From: Candidatus Competibacter phosphatis
GTDB taxonomy: Bacteria > Pseudomonadota > Gammaproteobacteria > Competibacterales > Competibacteraceae
Direction: 5' to 3'
Assembly (NCBI RefSeq): GCF_012939995.1
Contig: NZ_SPMZ01000008.1
Span: forward strand, 93-64,092
Length of the DNA stretch: 64,000 bases
Shown here: in pieces, positions 18,151-31,866 of the stretch
Layout of the letters: the number at the start of each line of letters is the position of its first letter
Position numbering within the stretch: the stretch's first letter is position 1
Notes under the pieces: model-generated
Told to the model about the DNA's origin: nothing
Seen by the model: the letters and a program-made list of their open reading frames with translations, nothing else
Database searches by the model: none
Made by a program: the position numbers and the translations under genes

Positions 18151-19785
18151 GTGGAACGCGAAAGTATGGAATATGATGTGGTCATCGTCGGTGCCGGCCC
18201 CGCCGGTCTGTCGGCGGCCATTCGCCTGAAACAACTGGCGGCGGAACAGGATCAGGAAGTGAACGTCTGCGTGCTGGAAAAAGGCTCCGAAGTCGGCGCC
18301 CACATCCTGTCCGGCGCGGTGGTAGAGCCACGAGCCTTGGATGAACTGATCCCGGACTGGAAAGAACGAGGAGCGCCGCTGAGTACGCCGGCCACGGATG
18401 ACCGTTTCCTATTCCTGACTCGCGAGACTTCGTACCGGTTGCTGACGCCGCCGCAGATGAACAATCACGGCAACTACATCATCAGCCTGGGCAATCTGTG
18501 TCGCTGGCTGGCCACCCAGGCCGAGGAACTGGGCGTGGAGATCTACCCCGGTTTCGCCGCCGCCGAAGTGCTTTACGACGATAAGGGCGCGGTGGTGGGT
18601 GTCGCCACCGGTGACATGGGTGTCAACCGGGAAGGCCAGCCGACCGAACAGTTCGCGCCGGGCATGGAGCTGCGCGCCCGCTACACGCTCTTTGCCGAGG
18701 GCTGCCGCGGCTCGCTGACCAAAACCCTGTTCGACCGGTTCAACTTGCGTGACGGCGTGGACCCGCAAACCTACGGCATCGGTATCAAGGAACTGTGGGA
18801 AGTCGATCCGGCCAAGCATCAACCGGGCAAGATCGTCCACACCGTCGGCTGGCCGCTGGATACCAGCACTTACGGTGGTTCCTTCCTGTATCACATGGAG
18901 GACAACCAGGTGGCGGTGGGCTTCGTGATCGGCCTGGGTTACGCCAACCCGCACCTGTCGCCGTTCGACGAGTTCCAGCGGTTCAAGACCCATCCCGATA
19001 TCCGCCCGACTTTCGAGGGTGGCCGGCGCATCGCCTACGGTGCGCGCGCCATCTCCGCCGGCGGTATTCAGTCCATCCCCAAGCTGATCTTCCCCGGTGG
19101 CGCGTTGATCGGCGATACCGCCGGTTTCCTCAACATGCCCAAGATCAAGGGCACCCACACCGCGATGAAATCGGGAACCGTGGCGGCGGAAGCGGTGTTT
19201 GCAGCGGTCGCGGCCGGTCGCGGCGCGGACGAGGTGGCGGAGTATCCCGAGCAGCTCCGCCAGAGCTGGCTGTGGGAGGAGCTCTATCAGGTCCGCAACG
19301 TCAAGCCGTCGTTCAGTTGGGGGTTGTGGGCGGCGATCGCTTATTCGGCGCTCGATACCTACCTGTTCCGAGGCAAGGCGCCGTGGACCTTCCACCACAA
19401 GCCGGACCACGCTAAGCTGAAGAAAGCCAGCGAATGTCCGAAGATCGAATATCCCAAGCCGGACGGTGTGATCAGCTTCGATAAGCTGTCCTCGGTGTTC
19501 ATCTCCAACACCAACCACGAGGAAGACCAGCCCTGCCATTTGACCCTGAAGGACCCGACGGTACCGATTCGGATCAATTTGCCTTTATACGATGCCCCCG
19601 AGCAGCGTTACTGCCCGGCGGGGGTGTACGAAATCGTCCGTGACGGCGACGACGGCAATCCACGCTTGCAGATCAATGCCCAGAACTGCGTGCATTGCAA
19701 AACCTGCGACATCAAGGATCCCACGCAGAACATCAACTGGGTGACACCGGAAGGCGGCGGCGGGCCGAATTATCCGAATATGTAG
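18151..19785 (+). CDS. Electron transfer flavoprotein-ubiquinone oxidoreductase
   Basis: Carries electrons from ETF (fatty and amino acid oxidation) to ubiquinone at the inner membrane. 544 residues: N-terminal FAD Rossmann motif [17 protein letters not shown], the [15 protein letters not shown] segment, a membrane-surface quinone region around [12 protein letters not shown], and a C-terminal 4Fe-4S centre with Cys in RYCPAGVYE plus [13 protein letters not shown]. The start is GTG 18151 with AAGGAG at 18139-18144; ATG 18166 is an alternative. It stands alone and ends at a bidirectional terminator. It fits with the acyl-CoA metabolism implied by icmF. Confidence 0.95.
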   Translation: MERESMEYDVVIVGAGPAGLSAAIRLKQLAAEQDQEVNVCVLEKGSEVGAHILSGAVVEPRALDELIPDWKERGAPLSTPATDDRFLFLTRETSYRLLTPPQMNNHGNYIISLGNLCRWLATQAEELGVEIYPGFAAAEVLYDDKGAVVGVATGDMGVNREGQPTEQFAPGMELRARYTLFAEGCRGSLTKTLFDRFNLRDGVDPQTYGIGIKELWEVDPAKHQPGKIVHTVGWPLDTSTYGGSFLYHMEDNQVAVGFVIGLGYANPHLSPFDEFQRFKTHPDIRPTFEGGRRIAYGARAISAGGIQSIPKLIFPGGALIGDTAGFLNMPKIKGTHTAMKSGTVAAEAVFAAVAAGRGADEVAEYPEQLRQSWLWEELYQVRNVKPSFSWGLWAAIAYSALDTYLFRGKAPWTFHHKPDHAKLKKASECPKIEYPKPDGVISFDKLSSVFISNTNHEEDQPCHLTLKDPTVPIRINLPLYDAPEQRYCPAGVYEIVRDGDDGNPRLQINAQNCVHCKTCDIKDPTQNINWVTPEGGGGPNYPNM

Positions 19786-19877
19786 CCTTGGCGGAAAAAC
19801 CGGGAGATTTCTCGCGCCGTAATGCCGTATTGGGCTATCCGAGACTTCGGAGCCGCTCCTCATCAATGAAATACCAC

Positions 19878-19910
19878 AAAAAAGAGCTTCGCTTACGCGA
19901 AGGCTTTTTT
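19878..19910. terminator. Bidirectional intrinsic terminator between ETF-QO gene and hppA
   Basis: An A tract, then GAGCTTCGC, loop TTAC, GCGAAGGCT and a T6 tract, with one bulged G. The A and T tracts flank the stem, so it works on both strands and serves the converging ETF-QO and hppA genes. Confidence 0.85.
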
Positions 19911-19945
19911 GTGTGGATCCGCCCCGTAAGGCGGAAAAACACCGC

Positions 19946-22501
<2,556 letters not shown>

Positions 22502-22746
22502 ACAATTATTCCTTCAATGGCGACCTGAGCAGTGAACATGTCAAGGGCGGACATGATCCGCCGCCGTCCGCGAACGTACGGCACCCCTTCGCTAGCAACC
22601 GCCGTGCCTGAAGGAAGGTAAATATAATTTACTATAAAATTAAAGAGTTATTAAAATTGAAATAATAGTCTGTAGCAGACGATACCGCGCGATGGTAGCG
22701 ATTGTCGGTAATGGCACAAGCCAATGTTAAGTGGAGAGGAGTTCAC
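22502..22746. promoter_or_regulatory. Intergenic region between divergent hppA and GIY-YIG-like gene
   Basis: About 245 bases containing a conspicuous AT-rich patch at 22620-22670, unlike the surrounding GC-rich genes. It must hold promoters for both divergent genes, but no unambiguous -35/-10 pair could be assigned by eye. Confidence 0.3.
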
Positions 22747-23211
22747 ATGAGGCCGTCGGTATCCGCCGCCGGAGCGGGGACCTACGCGCTACTGTTGCGC
22801 ATCGACGTCACCGAGGAGATCGCGATCGGCCGACGCCATCGATTGCGGATGGCGCCTGGTTGGGCGGTGTACGTCGGCAGCGCCTTCGGGCCGGGCGGCG
22901 CGGCGGCGCGGCTGGCCCATCACCGCCGGCCGGCGGTTCGCCCGCATTGGCACATCGACTATCTGAGAAGTCGCGCCGTCTTGCGGGCGGTCTGGATCAG
23001 CCACGATCCGATCCATCGCGAATGTCTATGGGCGACGGTGCTGCGAGAGGATTTGGGCGGCGTGCCGCCGCCGTTTCGTTTCGGTGCCTCCGACTGCCGC
23101 TGTGCCGCCCATCTCCATCGGTTCCCGGATCGACCGGTGCTGACCGCTTTCGTTGCCGCGTTGCGCGTCCGTTGCCCCGTTCATGCGGCGGTGTTGGAAC
23201 AGGCGGAGTAG
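22747..23211 (+). CDS. DUF123 / GIY-YIG-type nuclease-like protein
   Basis: 154 residues. GTYALLLRI near the N-terminus and GWAVYVGSAFGPGG form the G-T-Y ... Y-V-G core related to GIY-YIG endonucleases. RPHWHIDYLR and the later CLWATVL and FGASDCRCAAHLH (Cys/His-rich) are the conserved DUF123 elements. The ATG at 22747 is preceded by GGAGAGGAG; an earlier in-frame ATG at 22702 lacks a ribosome site. A nuclease role is inferred from the fold, and the substrate is unknown. Confidence 0.8.
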   Translation: MRPSVSAAGAGTYALLLRIDVTEEIAIGRRHRLRMAPGWAVYVGSAFGPGGAAARLAHHRRPAVRPHWHIDYLRSRAVLRAVWISHDPIHRECLWATVLREDLGGVPPPFRFGASDCRCAAHLHRFPDRPVLTAFVAALRVRCPVHAAVLEQAE

Positions 23212-23230
23212 GGGCGAAGGCGGTGGAGAT

Positions 23231-23728
23231 TCATTCCATCTTCATCTTCTGCCCGTCGCCATGGCTGTGCTCGTGCGCGGGCGGTGCGGTCGAAGGTTGC
23301 ATGGCTTCGCGCTTGCGGATCGGAACCTGTACTTGCAGCGCCCCGGCTTTTTCGAACTCCAGGGTCAGCGGGACGCTTTGGCCAGCGTGCAGCGGCTGCT
23401 TCAGATCGATCAGCATGATGTGAATGCCGCCGGGTTCCAGCACGGTGGTCGTACCGCCCGGTACTTCGAGCACCTCGACCTTGCGCATCCGCATCACGCC
23501 GCCGTCCATGGTCGTCGTATGCAGTTCGACATGACCGACTCCTTCGGCCTTGGCGCCGAGCAGGCGATCGGCTTCACCGCCGTTGACGATACTCAGGTAG
23601 GCGGCGCCGGTGTGGGCGGCTGGCGGCGTTTCGGCCGCCCAGGGCTGCTCGATACGCAGAGGATTGCCATCGGCCGCGAACGCCGCGGCGGCGAACGCCA
23701 GCAGCATGCCGAATAGAATGGCTCGCAT
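23231..23728 (-). CDS. Periplasmic copper chaperone PCu(A)C
   Basis: 165 residues with a signal peptide ([21 protein letters not shown]). It contains the Cu(I) motif H-(M)-x10-M-x21-H-x-[17 protein letters not shown] and, later, [10 protein letters not shown]. The C-terminal tail is His- and Met-rich ([14 protein letters not shown]), probably an extra copper-binding extension. PCu(A)C proteins deliver copper to the CuA/CuB sites of cytochrome oxidase. It is monocistronic and convergent with the DUF123 gene. Confidence 0.92.
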   Translation of the reverse strand: MRAILFGMLLAFAAAAFAADGNPLRIEQPWAAETPPAAHTGAAYLSIVNGGEADRLLGAKAEGVGHVELHTTTMDGGVMRMRKVEVLEVPGGTTTVLEPGGIHIMLIDLKQPLHAGQSVPLTLEFEKAGALQVQVPIRKREAMQPSTAPPAHEHSHGDGQKMKME

Positions 23729-23839
23729 GGGTTTGCTCCTTATAGTGATTCAATGGAGCCCATAGTTTATGCCTCGCCACGCGATACCGCGCCCCCGCTG
23801 CGCTATAGTTGCGCCGAAACCGTTTTCCGAGGAGCTGCC

Positions 23840-24670
23840 ATGACTCTGCCCGATCCCAATCCCAACGTCGCCCTGGCGCTGGCCGAGGATGTCGGTAGCG
23901 GCGATTTGACCGCCGCGCTGATTCCGGAGCACGCCCAAGCCGAGGCCACCGTCGTCAGCCGCGAGGTCGCGATTCTGTGCGGCACCACTTGGTTCGACGC
24001 CGTGTTCCGCCAGCTCGATCCGGGTATCGCCATCGACTGGCGGGCGGCCGACGGCGACCGCGTCGAATCCGAACAATTGCTCTGCACCCTGCGCGGCCCG
24101 GCCCGCCCGTTGCTGACCGGCGAGCGCACTGCGTTGAATTTCCTGCAACTGCTGTCCGGCACCGCCACTCTGGCCCACCGCTACGCCGATGCCGTGAGCG
24201 GTACCAAGGCGGTCATTCTCGATACCCGCAAAACCTTGCCGGGCCTGCGGCTGGCGCAAAAATACGCCGTGCGCTGCGGCGGTTGCCGCAATCATCGCAT
24301 TGGCTTGTTCGATGCCGTGTTGATCAAGGAAAATCACATCATGGCGGCCGGCTCGATCGGTAACGCCATTGCCACCGCTCGTCGCCTGCACCCCGGCGTC
24401 ACTGTCGAGGTGGAAGTGGAGAATCGGGCCGAACTGGAGGAAGCGCTCGCCGCCCGGCCCGATATCGTCATGCTCGACAATTTCGATCCGGCGGCCATGG
24501 CCGAGGCGGTGCGGATCGTCGACGGCAGAGTCAAGCTGGAAGCTTCCGGCAACGTCAATTTCGATACCGTGCGCGGAATCGCCGAGACTGGGGTCGATTA
24601 CATTTCCATTGGCGGCCTGACCAAGGATGTGCGGGCGATCGATCTGTCCATGCGGTTCCGTACCTGGTGA
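23840..24670 (+). CDS. nadC: Nicotinate-nucleotide diphosphorylase (carboxylating)
   Basis: Converts quinolinate and PRPP to nicotinate mononucleotide in NAD synthesis. 276 residues. [14 protein letters not shown] at the N-terminus, the substrate-binding [47 protein letters not shown], and IVMLDNF near the C-terminus are all family hallmarks. ATG 23840 (GAGGAGC upstream) gives the usual length; an in-frame start at 23753 would add a poorly conserved 29-residue extension. Confidence 0.95.
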   Translation: MTLPDPNPNVALALAEDVGSGDLTAALIPEHAQAEATVVSREVAILCGTTWFDAVFRQLDPGIAIDWRAADGDRVESEQLLCTLRGPARPLLTGERTALNFLQLLSGTATLAHRYADAVSGTKAVILDTRKTLPGLRLAQKYAVRCGGCRNHRIGLFDAVLIKENHIMAAGSIGNAIATARRLHPGVTVEVEVENRAELEEALAARPDIVMLDNFDPAAMAEAVRIVDGRVKLEASGNVNFDTVRGIAETGVDYISIGGLTKDVRAIDLSMRFRTW

Positions 24671-24767
24671 AACGCGAATGGCATGTCGATGTCATGCGAA
24701 GTTCACCAACTCAAAGTACGCTGTGTTTGAATCACGAAAACTACAACCAAATGAGGAGAAGCACCCC

Positions 24768-24989
24768 ATGCACGCCGATTTTGCCCTGAGCACCCGCCAA
24801 GGGAGCCGTGGCCATCCGGTGGCCGATTATCGGGCCGTCGATTTCCTTCGCCAGGAAATCGCCTTTTTCGAGGCGCGTTTGCACGAAATGGGCGATGCCG
24901 GCGATTGTGCCTACGAACGTGCGCTCAGCCGCGCCTATGAGACGCTGCTGCGCGAACGCCGCGGCCAACTCACCCAACTGCAAGCCTGA
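24768..24989 (+). CDS. Small hypothetical protein
   Basis: 73 residues with the ribosome site GAGGAG about 9 bases before ATG 24768. It is predicted mostly helical, with charged heptad-like patterns (RQEIAFFEARLHEMGD, YETLLRERRGQLTQL) that suggest a short coiled coil. No signal peptide. It lies between nadC and a DUF3108 gene. No family recognised. Confidence 0.6.
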   Translation: MHADFALSTRQGSRGHPVADYRAVDFLRQEIAFFEARLHEMGDAGDCAYERALSRAYETLLRERRGQLTQLQA

Positions 24990-25106
24990 ACCCCCGCCCA
25001 ATGCGGCGATCCGTGGGCACGCGGTCGCCGGGAATGGTCTATCATGCGCGGTCATTATCCTTGAAACCGATTGCCGACCGTCGAGTCGGCGAGGATGCGC
25101 CGTCGC

Positions 25107-25832
25107 ATGAAACGATTGTTCCACGCCATCATGCTGGCCGCTGGGCTGGCGTTCGGTCTCTCAACCTCTGCTAGCGGCGAATTGCCCGTCGCGCCCTTTC
25201 AGGCCCATTACGAAGTGTACGGCCAGGGACTCTCGCTGGGCGAAGCGGTCATGAGTCTGGCCGCGGACGGTTCGGGCGGTTACCAGATGAGTTCCGATGT
25301 CCGCCCCAACGGGTTGGTGGCGCTGCTAGCGTCGGCCAGTGTCAGCGAGCGGGCCAGCGGGGAAATCCGCGATGGCCGGATTCAGCCGACCCGCTATGAA
25401 CGGCAGATGGAAACCAGTAAGAAATCCGGTGACGTGCAACTGCGTTTCGACTGGTCAGCCGGCCGGGTCGAAGCGCGCAGTGGTACGCGACAAGTCACCC
25501 TGCCGCTGTCGCCCGGCGTGGTGGATCCCCTGAGCCTCAACATGGTGGTGATGCGGGATTTGCAGCGCGACCGTCTGCCCAAACAGTACACGCTGGTGGA
25601 CGAGACCGCACTCCGGACCTTCCAGATCCGCAACGAGGGCGAGGAGGTGCTGGATACTTCACTTGGCCGGCTCCGCACATTCCGCGTTAGCCACTCCAAG
25701 CCCGGTAACACTCGGATCACCACCTTTTGGTTCGCCCCCGAATTGCGCTACCTGCCGGTGCGGATTGCCCAGCACAAGAAAGGCAAGGAAGTGATGCGCA
25801 TGGAGATTCGGACGGTCGAGCGCCAGCCCTGA
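25107..25832 (+). CDS. DUF3108 periplasmic protein
   Basis: About 241 residues with a signal peptide (MKRLFHAIMLAAGLAFGLSTSASG) and the DUF3108 beta-rich domain: PFQAHYEVYGQGLSLGEAVM, QMETSKKSGDVQLRFDW, VVDPLSLNMVVMRDL and, near the end, WFAPELRYLPVRIAQHKKGKE. DUF3108 proteins are predicted periplasmic or outer-membrane-associated with unknown function. ATG 25107 is used, with GAGG 12 bases upstream; ATG 25095 is also possible. Confidence 0.82.
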   Translation: MKRLFHAIMLAAGLAFGLSTSASGELPVAPFQAHYEVYGQGLSLGEAVMSLAADGSGGYQMSSDVRPNGLVALLASASVSERASGEIRDGRIQPTRYERQMETSKKSGDVQLRFDWSAGRVEARSGTRQVTLPLSPGVVDPLSLNMVVMRDLQRDRLPKQYTLVDETALRTFQIRNEGEEVLDTSLGRLRTFRVSHSKPGNTRITTFWFAPELRYLPVRIAQHKKGKEVMRMEIRTVERQP

Positions 25833-25917
25833 AGCCGAGTGCGCCCCGCGCCGGAACCGCCCCATACGCGGGAAATATTTTTCCGCCTAACCGCCTGCCG
25901 CTCAGGAGGCCAGCCGC

Positions 25918-26340
25918 ATGAACTCCAGCGAAAACTGCATCTTCTGCAAAATCATCCGGGGCGCCGTCCCGGCCATCAAGGTCTGTGAGGACGAATACAC
26001 CTTGACCTTCATGGACATCAATCCGGCCGGTCCGGGCCATGCGCTGGTGATCTCCAAGGCGCACGCCGCCAACCTGCTGGAGATCGCCGAACCGGACCTG
26101 CTGGCTGTGACCAGGACCACCCAGCGCGTCGCCCGCGCCGTGCAAAAAGCGCTGGTGCCTGACGGGCTGCGCATCGGCCAGTTCAATGGCGCCGCCGCTG
26201 GTCAGACCGTGCTCCATTACCACGTCCACATCGTGCCGATGCGGGAAGGGCAGCGCACCGGCGCCCACGGCCGCGCGCCTGGCGATCCCGAGGAACTCAA
26301 GGTGCTGGCGGCCCGGATTCGGGAGGCACTGGAAGATTAA
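25918..26340 (+). CDS. HIT-family nucleotide-binding protein
   Basis: 140 residues. ENCIFCKIIRG at the N-terminus provides two Cys of the structural zinc site, and HYHVHIVP is the catalytic histidine triad. HIT (Hint-like) proteins hydrolyse AMP-linked substrates such as AMP-lysine or adenosine phosphoramidates. The ribosome site AGGAGG lies before ATG 25918. The NfeD-type gene starts 80 bases downstream. Confidence 0.92.
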   Translation: MNSSENCIFCKIIRGAVPAIKVCEDEYTLTFMDINPAGPGHALVISKAHAANLLEIAEPDLLAVTRTTQRVARAVQKALVPDGLRIGQFNGAAAGQTVLHYHVHIVPMREGQRTGAHGRAPGDPEELKVLAARIREALED

Positions 26341-26420
26341 GCGCATAACCCCGCACTGTGTCCGTGTCCGGCAGTCTAAAATTAGCGTTGGGTGGCGCGG
26401 CGATCGACGGAGATTGTGGA

Positions 26421-27830
26421 ATGCGCGGGTTGCGGGTGGTGGTGATGCTGGCATGGCTGGTGGCATGGGCGGGAGGCGCGCTGGCCACGACAGCAGCGGC
26501 GCCCGGTTCGGCGCTGCTGCTGGAGGTCCAAGGCGTCATCGGTCCGGCCAGCCGCGATTTCATCCTGCGGGGTTTTGACCAAGCGCGCGAACGTGGCGCG
26601 GCGGCGATCATTCTCAAGCTAGACACGCCCGGTGGCCTGGACAGCTCCATGCGTGACATCATCCAGGCGATCCTGGCTTCGCCGGTGCCAATTATCGGCT
26701 ACGTTGCTCCGGAAGGTGCCCGTACCGCCAGCGCCGGTACCTACATTCTCTATGCCTGCCACATCGCCGCCATGGCGCCCGCCACCAACCTGGGTGCCGC
26801 TACCCCGGTGCAACTCGGCGGCCTGCCGCTACCACCGGCACGACCGACCGACCGGGATCGCGCTCGCGAGCCCGACACCGACAAGCCCGTCGACAAGCCC
26901 GCCGACAAGTCCGCCGACAAACCCACTCCAGCCGGTTCCGACATGGAGCGCAAGTTGGTCAACGATGCTCGCGCCTACATTCGTTCGCTGGCCCAGTTAC
27001 GGGGTCGCAACGTCGAATGGGCCGAACAAGCAGTGACCGAGGCGGCCAGCCTCAGTGCCCAAGATGCCCTCCAAAAAGGCGTGATCGATCTGATCGCCGT
27101 CAACGTTTCCGACCTGCTGCAGCAAGCCGATGGCCGATCGGTGGAGATTGCCGGCGCCAAGCGAGCGCTGTCCACCCGCAATCTGACCGTCGAGACCCTC
27201 ACGCCTGATTGGCGGAACCAACTGTTGGCGGTGGTGGCCCACCCGATGGTGGCTTACGTGCTGCTGTTGATCGGGGTCTATGGCATTTTCTTCGAGCTGG
27301 CCAATCCCGGCACGGCGCTGCCCGGCGTGCTGGGTGGCATTTGCCTGCTGCTGGCGCTGTTCGCGTTTCAGGTGCTGCCGGTCAACCATGCTGGTCTGGC
27401 GTTGCTGTTGCTTGGCCTGGCCTTCATGATCGCCGAGGCGTTCGTGCCCAGTTTCGGCGCGCTGGGGTTGGGTGGGATCGTTGCCTTCGTCGCCGGCTCG
27501 CTGCTGCTGTGGGATGAAACCGGTCCTGGTTACGAAATTCCCATCGGTCTGATCGTCGGCTTCGCCTTGGCCAGCGCGGTGGTGCTGATCGGTTTGGCGA
27601 CGTTGTTTACCCGGCAGCGGCGTCGGCCGGCGGTCAGTGGGGTGGAAACCTTGCTGGGCGCGGTGGGCACGGTAATGGCGGACGACGACCGGGCGTGGAT
27701 TCGCGGCGAATCCTGGCGCGTCCGCGCCGACCGGCCGTTGCGGCAAGGCGACCAAGTCCGGGTCGCCGGCCGCGAAGGATTGCTGCTGTTGGTGCAAGCG
27801 CTGGATTCCGACAAAGGAGAACCGTCATGA
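26421..27830 (+). CDS. NfeD-type membrane serine protease (ClpP-class)
   Basis: 469 residues. After a signal-like helix, residues about 30-250 form a ClpP-like serine protease domain: [29 protein letters not shown] with the nucleophile Ser, and [15 protein letters not shown] with the general-base Lys. The region between (about 140-175) is a low-complexity Asp/Lys/Pro linker. Four to five helices and a C-terminal OB-fold NfeD domain follow. Overlap with the slipin gene (ATGA) reproduces the widespread nfeD-slipin operon, whose protease cleaves its stomatin partner. Start chosen at ATG 26421. Confidence 0.9.
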   Translation: MRGLRVVVMLAWLVAWAGGALATTAAAPGSALLLEVQGVIGPASRDFILRGFDQARERGAAAIILKLDTPGGLDSSMRDIIQAILASPVPIIGYVAPEGARTASAGTYILYACHIAAMAPATNLGAATPVQLGGLPLPPARPTDRDRAREPDTDKPVDKPADKSADKPTPAGSDMERKLVNDARAYIRSLAQLRGRNVEWAEQAVTEAASLSAQDALQKGVIDLIAVNVSDLLQQADGRSVEIAGAKRALSTRNLTVETLTPDWRNQLLAVVAHPMVAYVLLLIGVYGIFFELANPGTALPGVLGGICLLLALFAFQVLPVNHAGLALLLLGLAFMIAEAFVPSFGALGLGGIVAFVAGSLLLWDETGPGYEIPIGLIVGFALASAVVLIGLATLFTRQRRRPAVSGVETLLGAVGTVMADDDRAWIRGESWRVRADRPLRQGDQVRVAGREGLLLLVQALDSDKGEPS

Positions 27831-28603
27831 TTTTCAATCCGATTCTTATCGCGCTGCTGGTGCTGCTGGTGCTGGTTGCCGCCTCGATCAAGGTGCTGTA
27901 CGAATACGAACGCGGCGTGGTGTTTTTCCTGGGGCGCTTTCAGGCGGTCAAGGGGCCGGGACTCATCATCGTGGTACCGGTCATCCAGCAGATGCGGCGG
28001 GTGGACCTGCGCACCATCGTCATGGACGTGCCCAGCCAGGACGTGATTTCCCGCGACAACGTTTCGGTCAAGGTCAACGCGGTGATCTACTTTCGGGTAA
28101 TCGACCCCGAGCGGGCCATCATCCAGGTCGAGGATTACTACGCCGCCACCGGCCAACTGGCACAGACCACGCTGCGCTCGGTGCTCGGTCAGCACGAACT
28201 GGACGAGATGCTGGCCGAACGGGAAAAACTGAACCGGGACATTCAAAATATTTTGGACGCCGAGACCGACATCTGGGGCATCAAGGTGTCCAATGTCGAA
28301 CTCAAGCATGTGGATATCGACGAAAGCATGATCCGGGCCATCGCCCGCCAGGCCGAGGCCGAACGCGAGCGGCGAGCCAAGATCATCAACGCCGAGGGCG
28401 AGTTCCAGGCCGCCGAACGGATTCGCCAAGCCGCCGCGATCATCGCCTCCCAGCCGCAGGCCCTGCAATTGCGCTACCTGCAAACGCTCAACGACATCGG
28501 CATTCAGAACAACACCACCGTGGTGTTTCCGGTGCCGATGGATCTGCTCAGGCCCCTGCTGGATGCGGAGCGGCAGTCGATGGGAAACGCCGACAACCGT
28601 TGA
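27827..28603 (+). CDS. Slipin (stomatin/prohibitin-family membrane protein)
   Basis: 258 residues: one N-terminal membrane anchor ([19 protein letters not shown]), then the SPFH domain beginning [21 protein letters not shown] and containing [19 protein letters not shown], followed by a charged helical coiled-coil region ([18 protein letters not shown]) typical of oligomerising SPFH proteins. It is thought to organise membrane microdomains with its NfeD partner encoded immediately upstream. ATG 27827 overlaps the nfeD stop. Confidence 0.92.
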   Translation: MIFNPILIALLVLLVLVAASIKVLYEYERGVVFFLGRFQAVKGPGLIIVVPVIQQMRRVDLRTIVMDVPSQDVISRDNVSVKVNAVIYFRVIDPERAIIQVEDYYAATGQLAQTTLRSVLGQHELDEMLAEREKLNRDIQNILDAETDIWGIKVSNVELKHVDIDESMIRAIARQAEAERERRAKIINAEGEFQAAERIRQAAAIIASQPQALQLRYLQTLNDIGIQNNTTVVFPVPMDLLRPLLDAERQSMGNADNR

Positions 28604-28852
28604 GCAGCCGGTCCGTCGATCCGGCGCGCGGTGCGTCGGACCGCGTTTGAGGGATCGGCCGGGCAGTCGGTGGGGCGGGCGTCGCCGCTCGAAATCAGCA
28701 GTCAGCGCCACGTTTCGCCATCCATGGCGAGGCCGTAAAAATGTAGCGGTTCCGTGCAAGATTTATGATAAAAATATTACGCAATTCGTCTCCCCTAGGT
28801 ACAGTTCATTCCCTTCAGTAATGACGCTCCCATTTACATTCAGATTAAGCAT

Positions 28853-29698
<846 letters not shown>

Positions 29699-29743
29699 TG
29701 AGTAAAACGAGGCGTTCGAGGGCCGTTTTCGTCGAGAAATAGC

Positions 29744-31861
29744 ATGCACAACATTCGCACTCTGAAATTTCTGATCCTGCTGCCGTTGGTTCTGTCGCTG
29801 GGTTCTCCGGGGGCGTTCGCCAAACCGACCGCTCCTGCTGGAGCTATCGCCACCGTCGGCGACCTGATGCCAGCGGCCCGGCATGCCTCGTTGGATCGGA
29901 CCATCGCCGAGCTGCTGTCCCAGCACCATTATCGGCAGAGCAGCCTGGACAACCGACTGTCCGCGCTCATCCTGACCACATATCTCGATGACCTCGACTT
30001 CAACCGTTCCTATTTCCTGGCCAGCGACATTGCCGGCTTCGAGCGCTATCGCGATACCCTGGACGATGCCCTGAAGAAAGGCGACCTGCACCCGGCCTAC
30101 GACATTTTCAACGTCTATCTGCACCGGCTGGCGGAGCGGACCGCCCGCATCCAGTCCCTGCTGGAGCAGGGGTTTCGTTTCGATGTGGACGAATCCCTGA
30201 ACGTGGATCGCAAGGACGCGCCCTGGGCCGCCAGCCCGGCCGATCTGGATGAAATCTGGCGCAAGCGACTGAAGCACGAGATGCTGACCCTGATCCTGTC
30301 CGGCAAGGATCAGGCCGCCGCCCGTGAACTGCTGAGCAAGCGCTACGACAACCGCTTGCGCCAAGCGCAACAATCCAGCAGCGACGACGTGTTCCAGTTG
30401 TACATGAACGCGGTCGCGCAGGCGTTCGACCCGCACACCGCCTACTTCTCGCCACGCAACACCGAGAATTTCAATATCCAGATGCGGTTGTCGCTAGAAG
30501 GCATCGGCTGCGTGCTGCGGATGGAGGACGAGCAGGTGACGGTGGTCGAGCTGGTGACCGGCGGTCCGGCCGATCTCAGCCAGCAGATCAAGGCGGCCGA
30601 TAAAATCGTCGGCGTGGCGCAGGGTGAGGACGGCCCCTGGGTGGATGTGGTCGGCTGGCGCTTGGACGATGTGGTCGAGCGCATCCGCGGCCAGCGCGGC
30701 ACGGTGGTGCGCCTGAAGGTGCTACCCGGCAAAGCCGGCGTGACCGCGGCCGAGAAGACCGTGCGCCTGGTCCGCGACACCATCAAACTGGAGAAACAGG
30801 CCGCCAAGAGCGAGGTCAAGACGATACGGGGTTCCGATGGCCGCGAACTGCGGATCGGCATCATCACCGTGCCGGCGTTCTACAGCGATTTCGAAGCCGC
30901 CCGGCGTGGAGTCGAGGATTACCGCAGCACCACTCGCGACGTCCGGCGGTTGCTGAAGGATCTGGATGGCAAGATCGACGGACTGGTGCTGGATCTACGC
31001 GAAAACGGCGGTGGTTCCCTGCAGGAAGCGGTGGACCTGACCGGTCTGTTCATCGGCGACGGGCCGGTGGTGCAGGTCAGAAACGCCAGCGGTCGGGTCG
31101 AAGTCGAGGAGGACAGCGAAGGCAGCCGGTTGTACGGCGGGCCGCTGGCGGTGTTGGTGGATCACGCCAGCGCTTCGGCCTCGGAAATCTTCGCCGGCGC
31201 CATTCAGGACTACGGCCGCGGCATCGTCATCGGCGATCCGACCTTCGGCAAGGGTACGGTGCAGACCTTGGTCGATCTGAACCGGCTGACCCGGGCCAAG
31301 GATCCGCAAGGTCAGTTGAAGCTGACCATCGCCAAGTTCTATCGCGTCAACGGCAGCAGCACCCAACATCGTGGAGTCCGGCCGGATATCGCCATTCCCT
31401 CGGTGGTGGACAGCGAGGAAATCGGCGAGAGCGCCCAAAAGAACGCGTTGCCCTGGGACGAGATTGCCGCCACCCGCTACCGGGCTGACCGGAATCTGGC
31501 GGCGCTGGTGCCGGAGCTGACGCGGCGGCATCAGGAGCGCGCCACCAGCGACCCGGATTATCAGGCGTTTCTGCGCGACCTCGATTTCACCAAGGAACAG
31601 CAGGACAGAACCACCGTCTCCTTGCAGGAGAAACAGCGTCGGGCCGAGCACGAGCGCATCGAGAACTGGCAACGCGATCGGGAAAACCGCTACCGCGCCG
31701 CCAAGAACTTGCCGCCGCTCAAGGCGGACGACGAGATCCCGGCCGGCAAGGACAGCGCGATTCCGGATGCGGCCCTGGACGAAAGCGCGCGCATCGTCGC
31801 CGATCTGGTCGTGCTGGCCAGCGCGCCGAACGCACAGAGCGCCGTGGTCATGGGCCGCTAG
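29744..31861 (+). CDS. prc: Carboxy-terminal (tail-specific) processing protease Prc
   Basis: Periplasmic protease that degrades or trims proteins by their C-termini, including envelope lipoproteins and PG hydrolases. 705 residues (E. coli 682): signal peptide ending GAFAKP, N-terminal helical domain, PDZ domain (about 240-320), S41 peptidase domain with the catalytic Ser in SASASEIFAGAIQDYG and Lys in GDPTFGKGTVQT, and a charged C-terminal DUF3340 tail. It follows the NYN gene by 45 bases and precedes the DUF815 ATPase by 5 bases. Confidence 0.93.
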   Translation: MHNIRTLKFLILLPLVLSLGSPGAFAKPTAPAGAIATVGDLMPAARHASLDRTIAELLSQHHYRQSSLDNRLSALILTTYLDDLDFNRSYFLASDIAGFERYRDTLDDALKKGDLHPAYDIFNVYLHRLAERTARIQSLLEQGFRFDVDESLNVDRKDAPWAASPADLDEIWRKRLKHEMLTLILSGKDQAAARELLSKRYDNRLRQAQQSSSDDVFQLYMNAVAQAFDPHTAYFSPRNTENFNIQMRLSLEGIGCVLRMEDEQVTVVELVTGGPADLSQQIKAADKIVGVAQGEDGPWVDVVGWRLDDVVERIRGQRGTVVRLKVLPGKAGVTAAEKTVRLVRDTIKLEKQAAKSEVKTIRGSDGRELRIGIITVPAFYSDFEAARRGVEDYRSTTRDVRRLLKDLDGKIDGLVLDLRENGGGSLQEAVDLTGLFIGDGPVVQVRNASGRVEVEEDSEGSRLYGGPLAVLVDHASASASEIFAGAIQDYGRGIVIGDPTFGKGTVQTLVDLNRLTRAKDPQGQLKLTIAKFYRVNGSSTQHRGVRPDIAIPSVVDSEEIGESAQKNALPWDEIAATRYRADRNLAALVPELTRRHQERATSDPDYQAFLRDLDFTKEQQDRTTVSLQEKQRRAEHERIENWQRDRENRYRAAKNLPPLKADDEIPAGKDSAIPDAALDESARIVADLVVLASAPNAQSAVVMGR

Positions 31862-31866
31862 CGTCC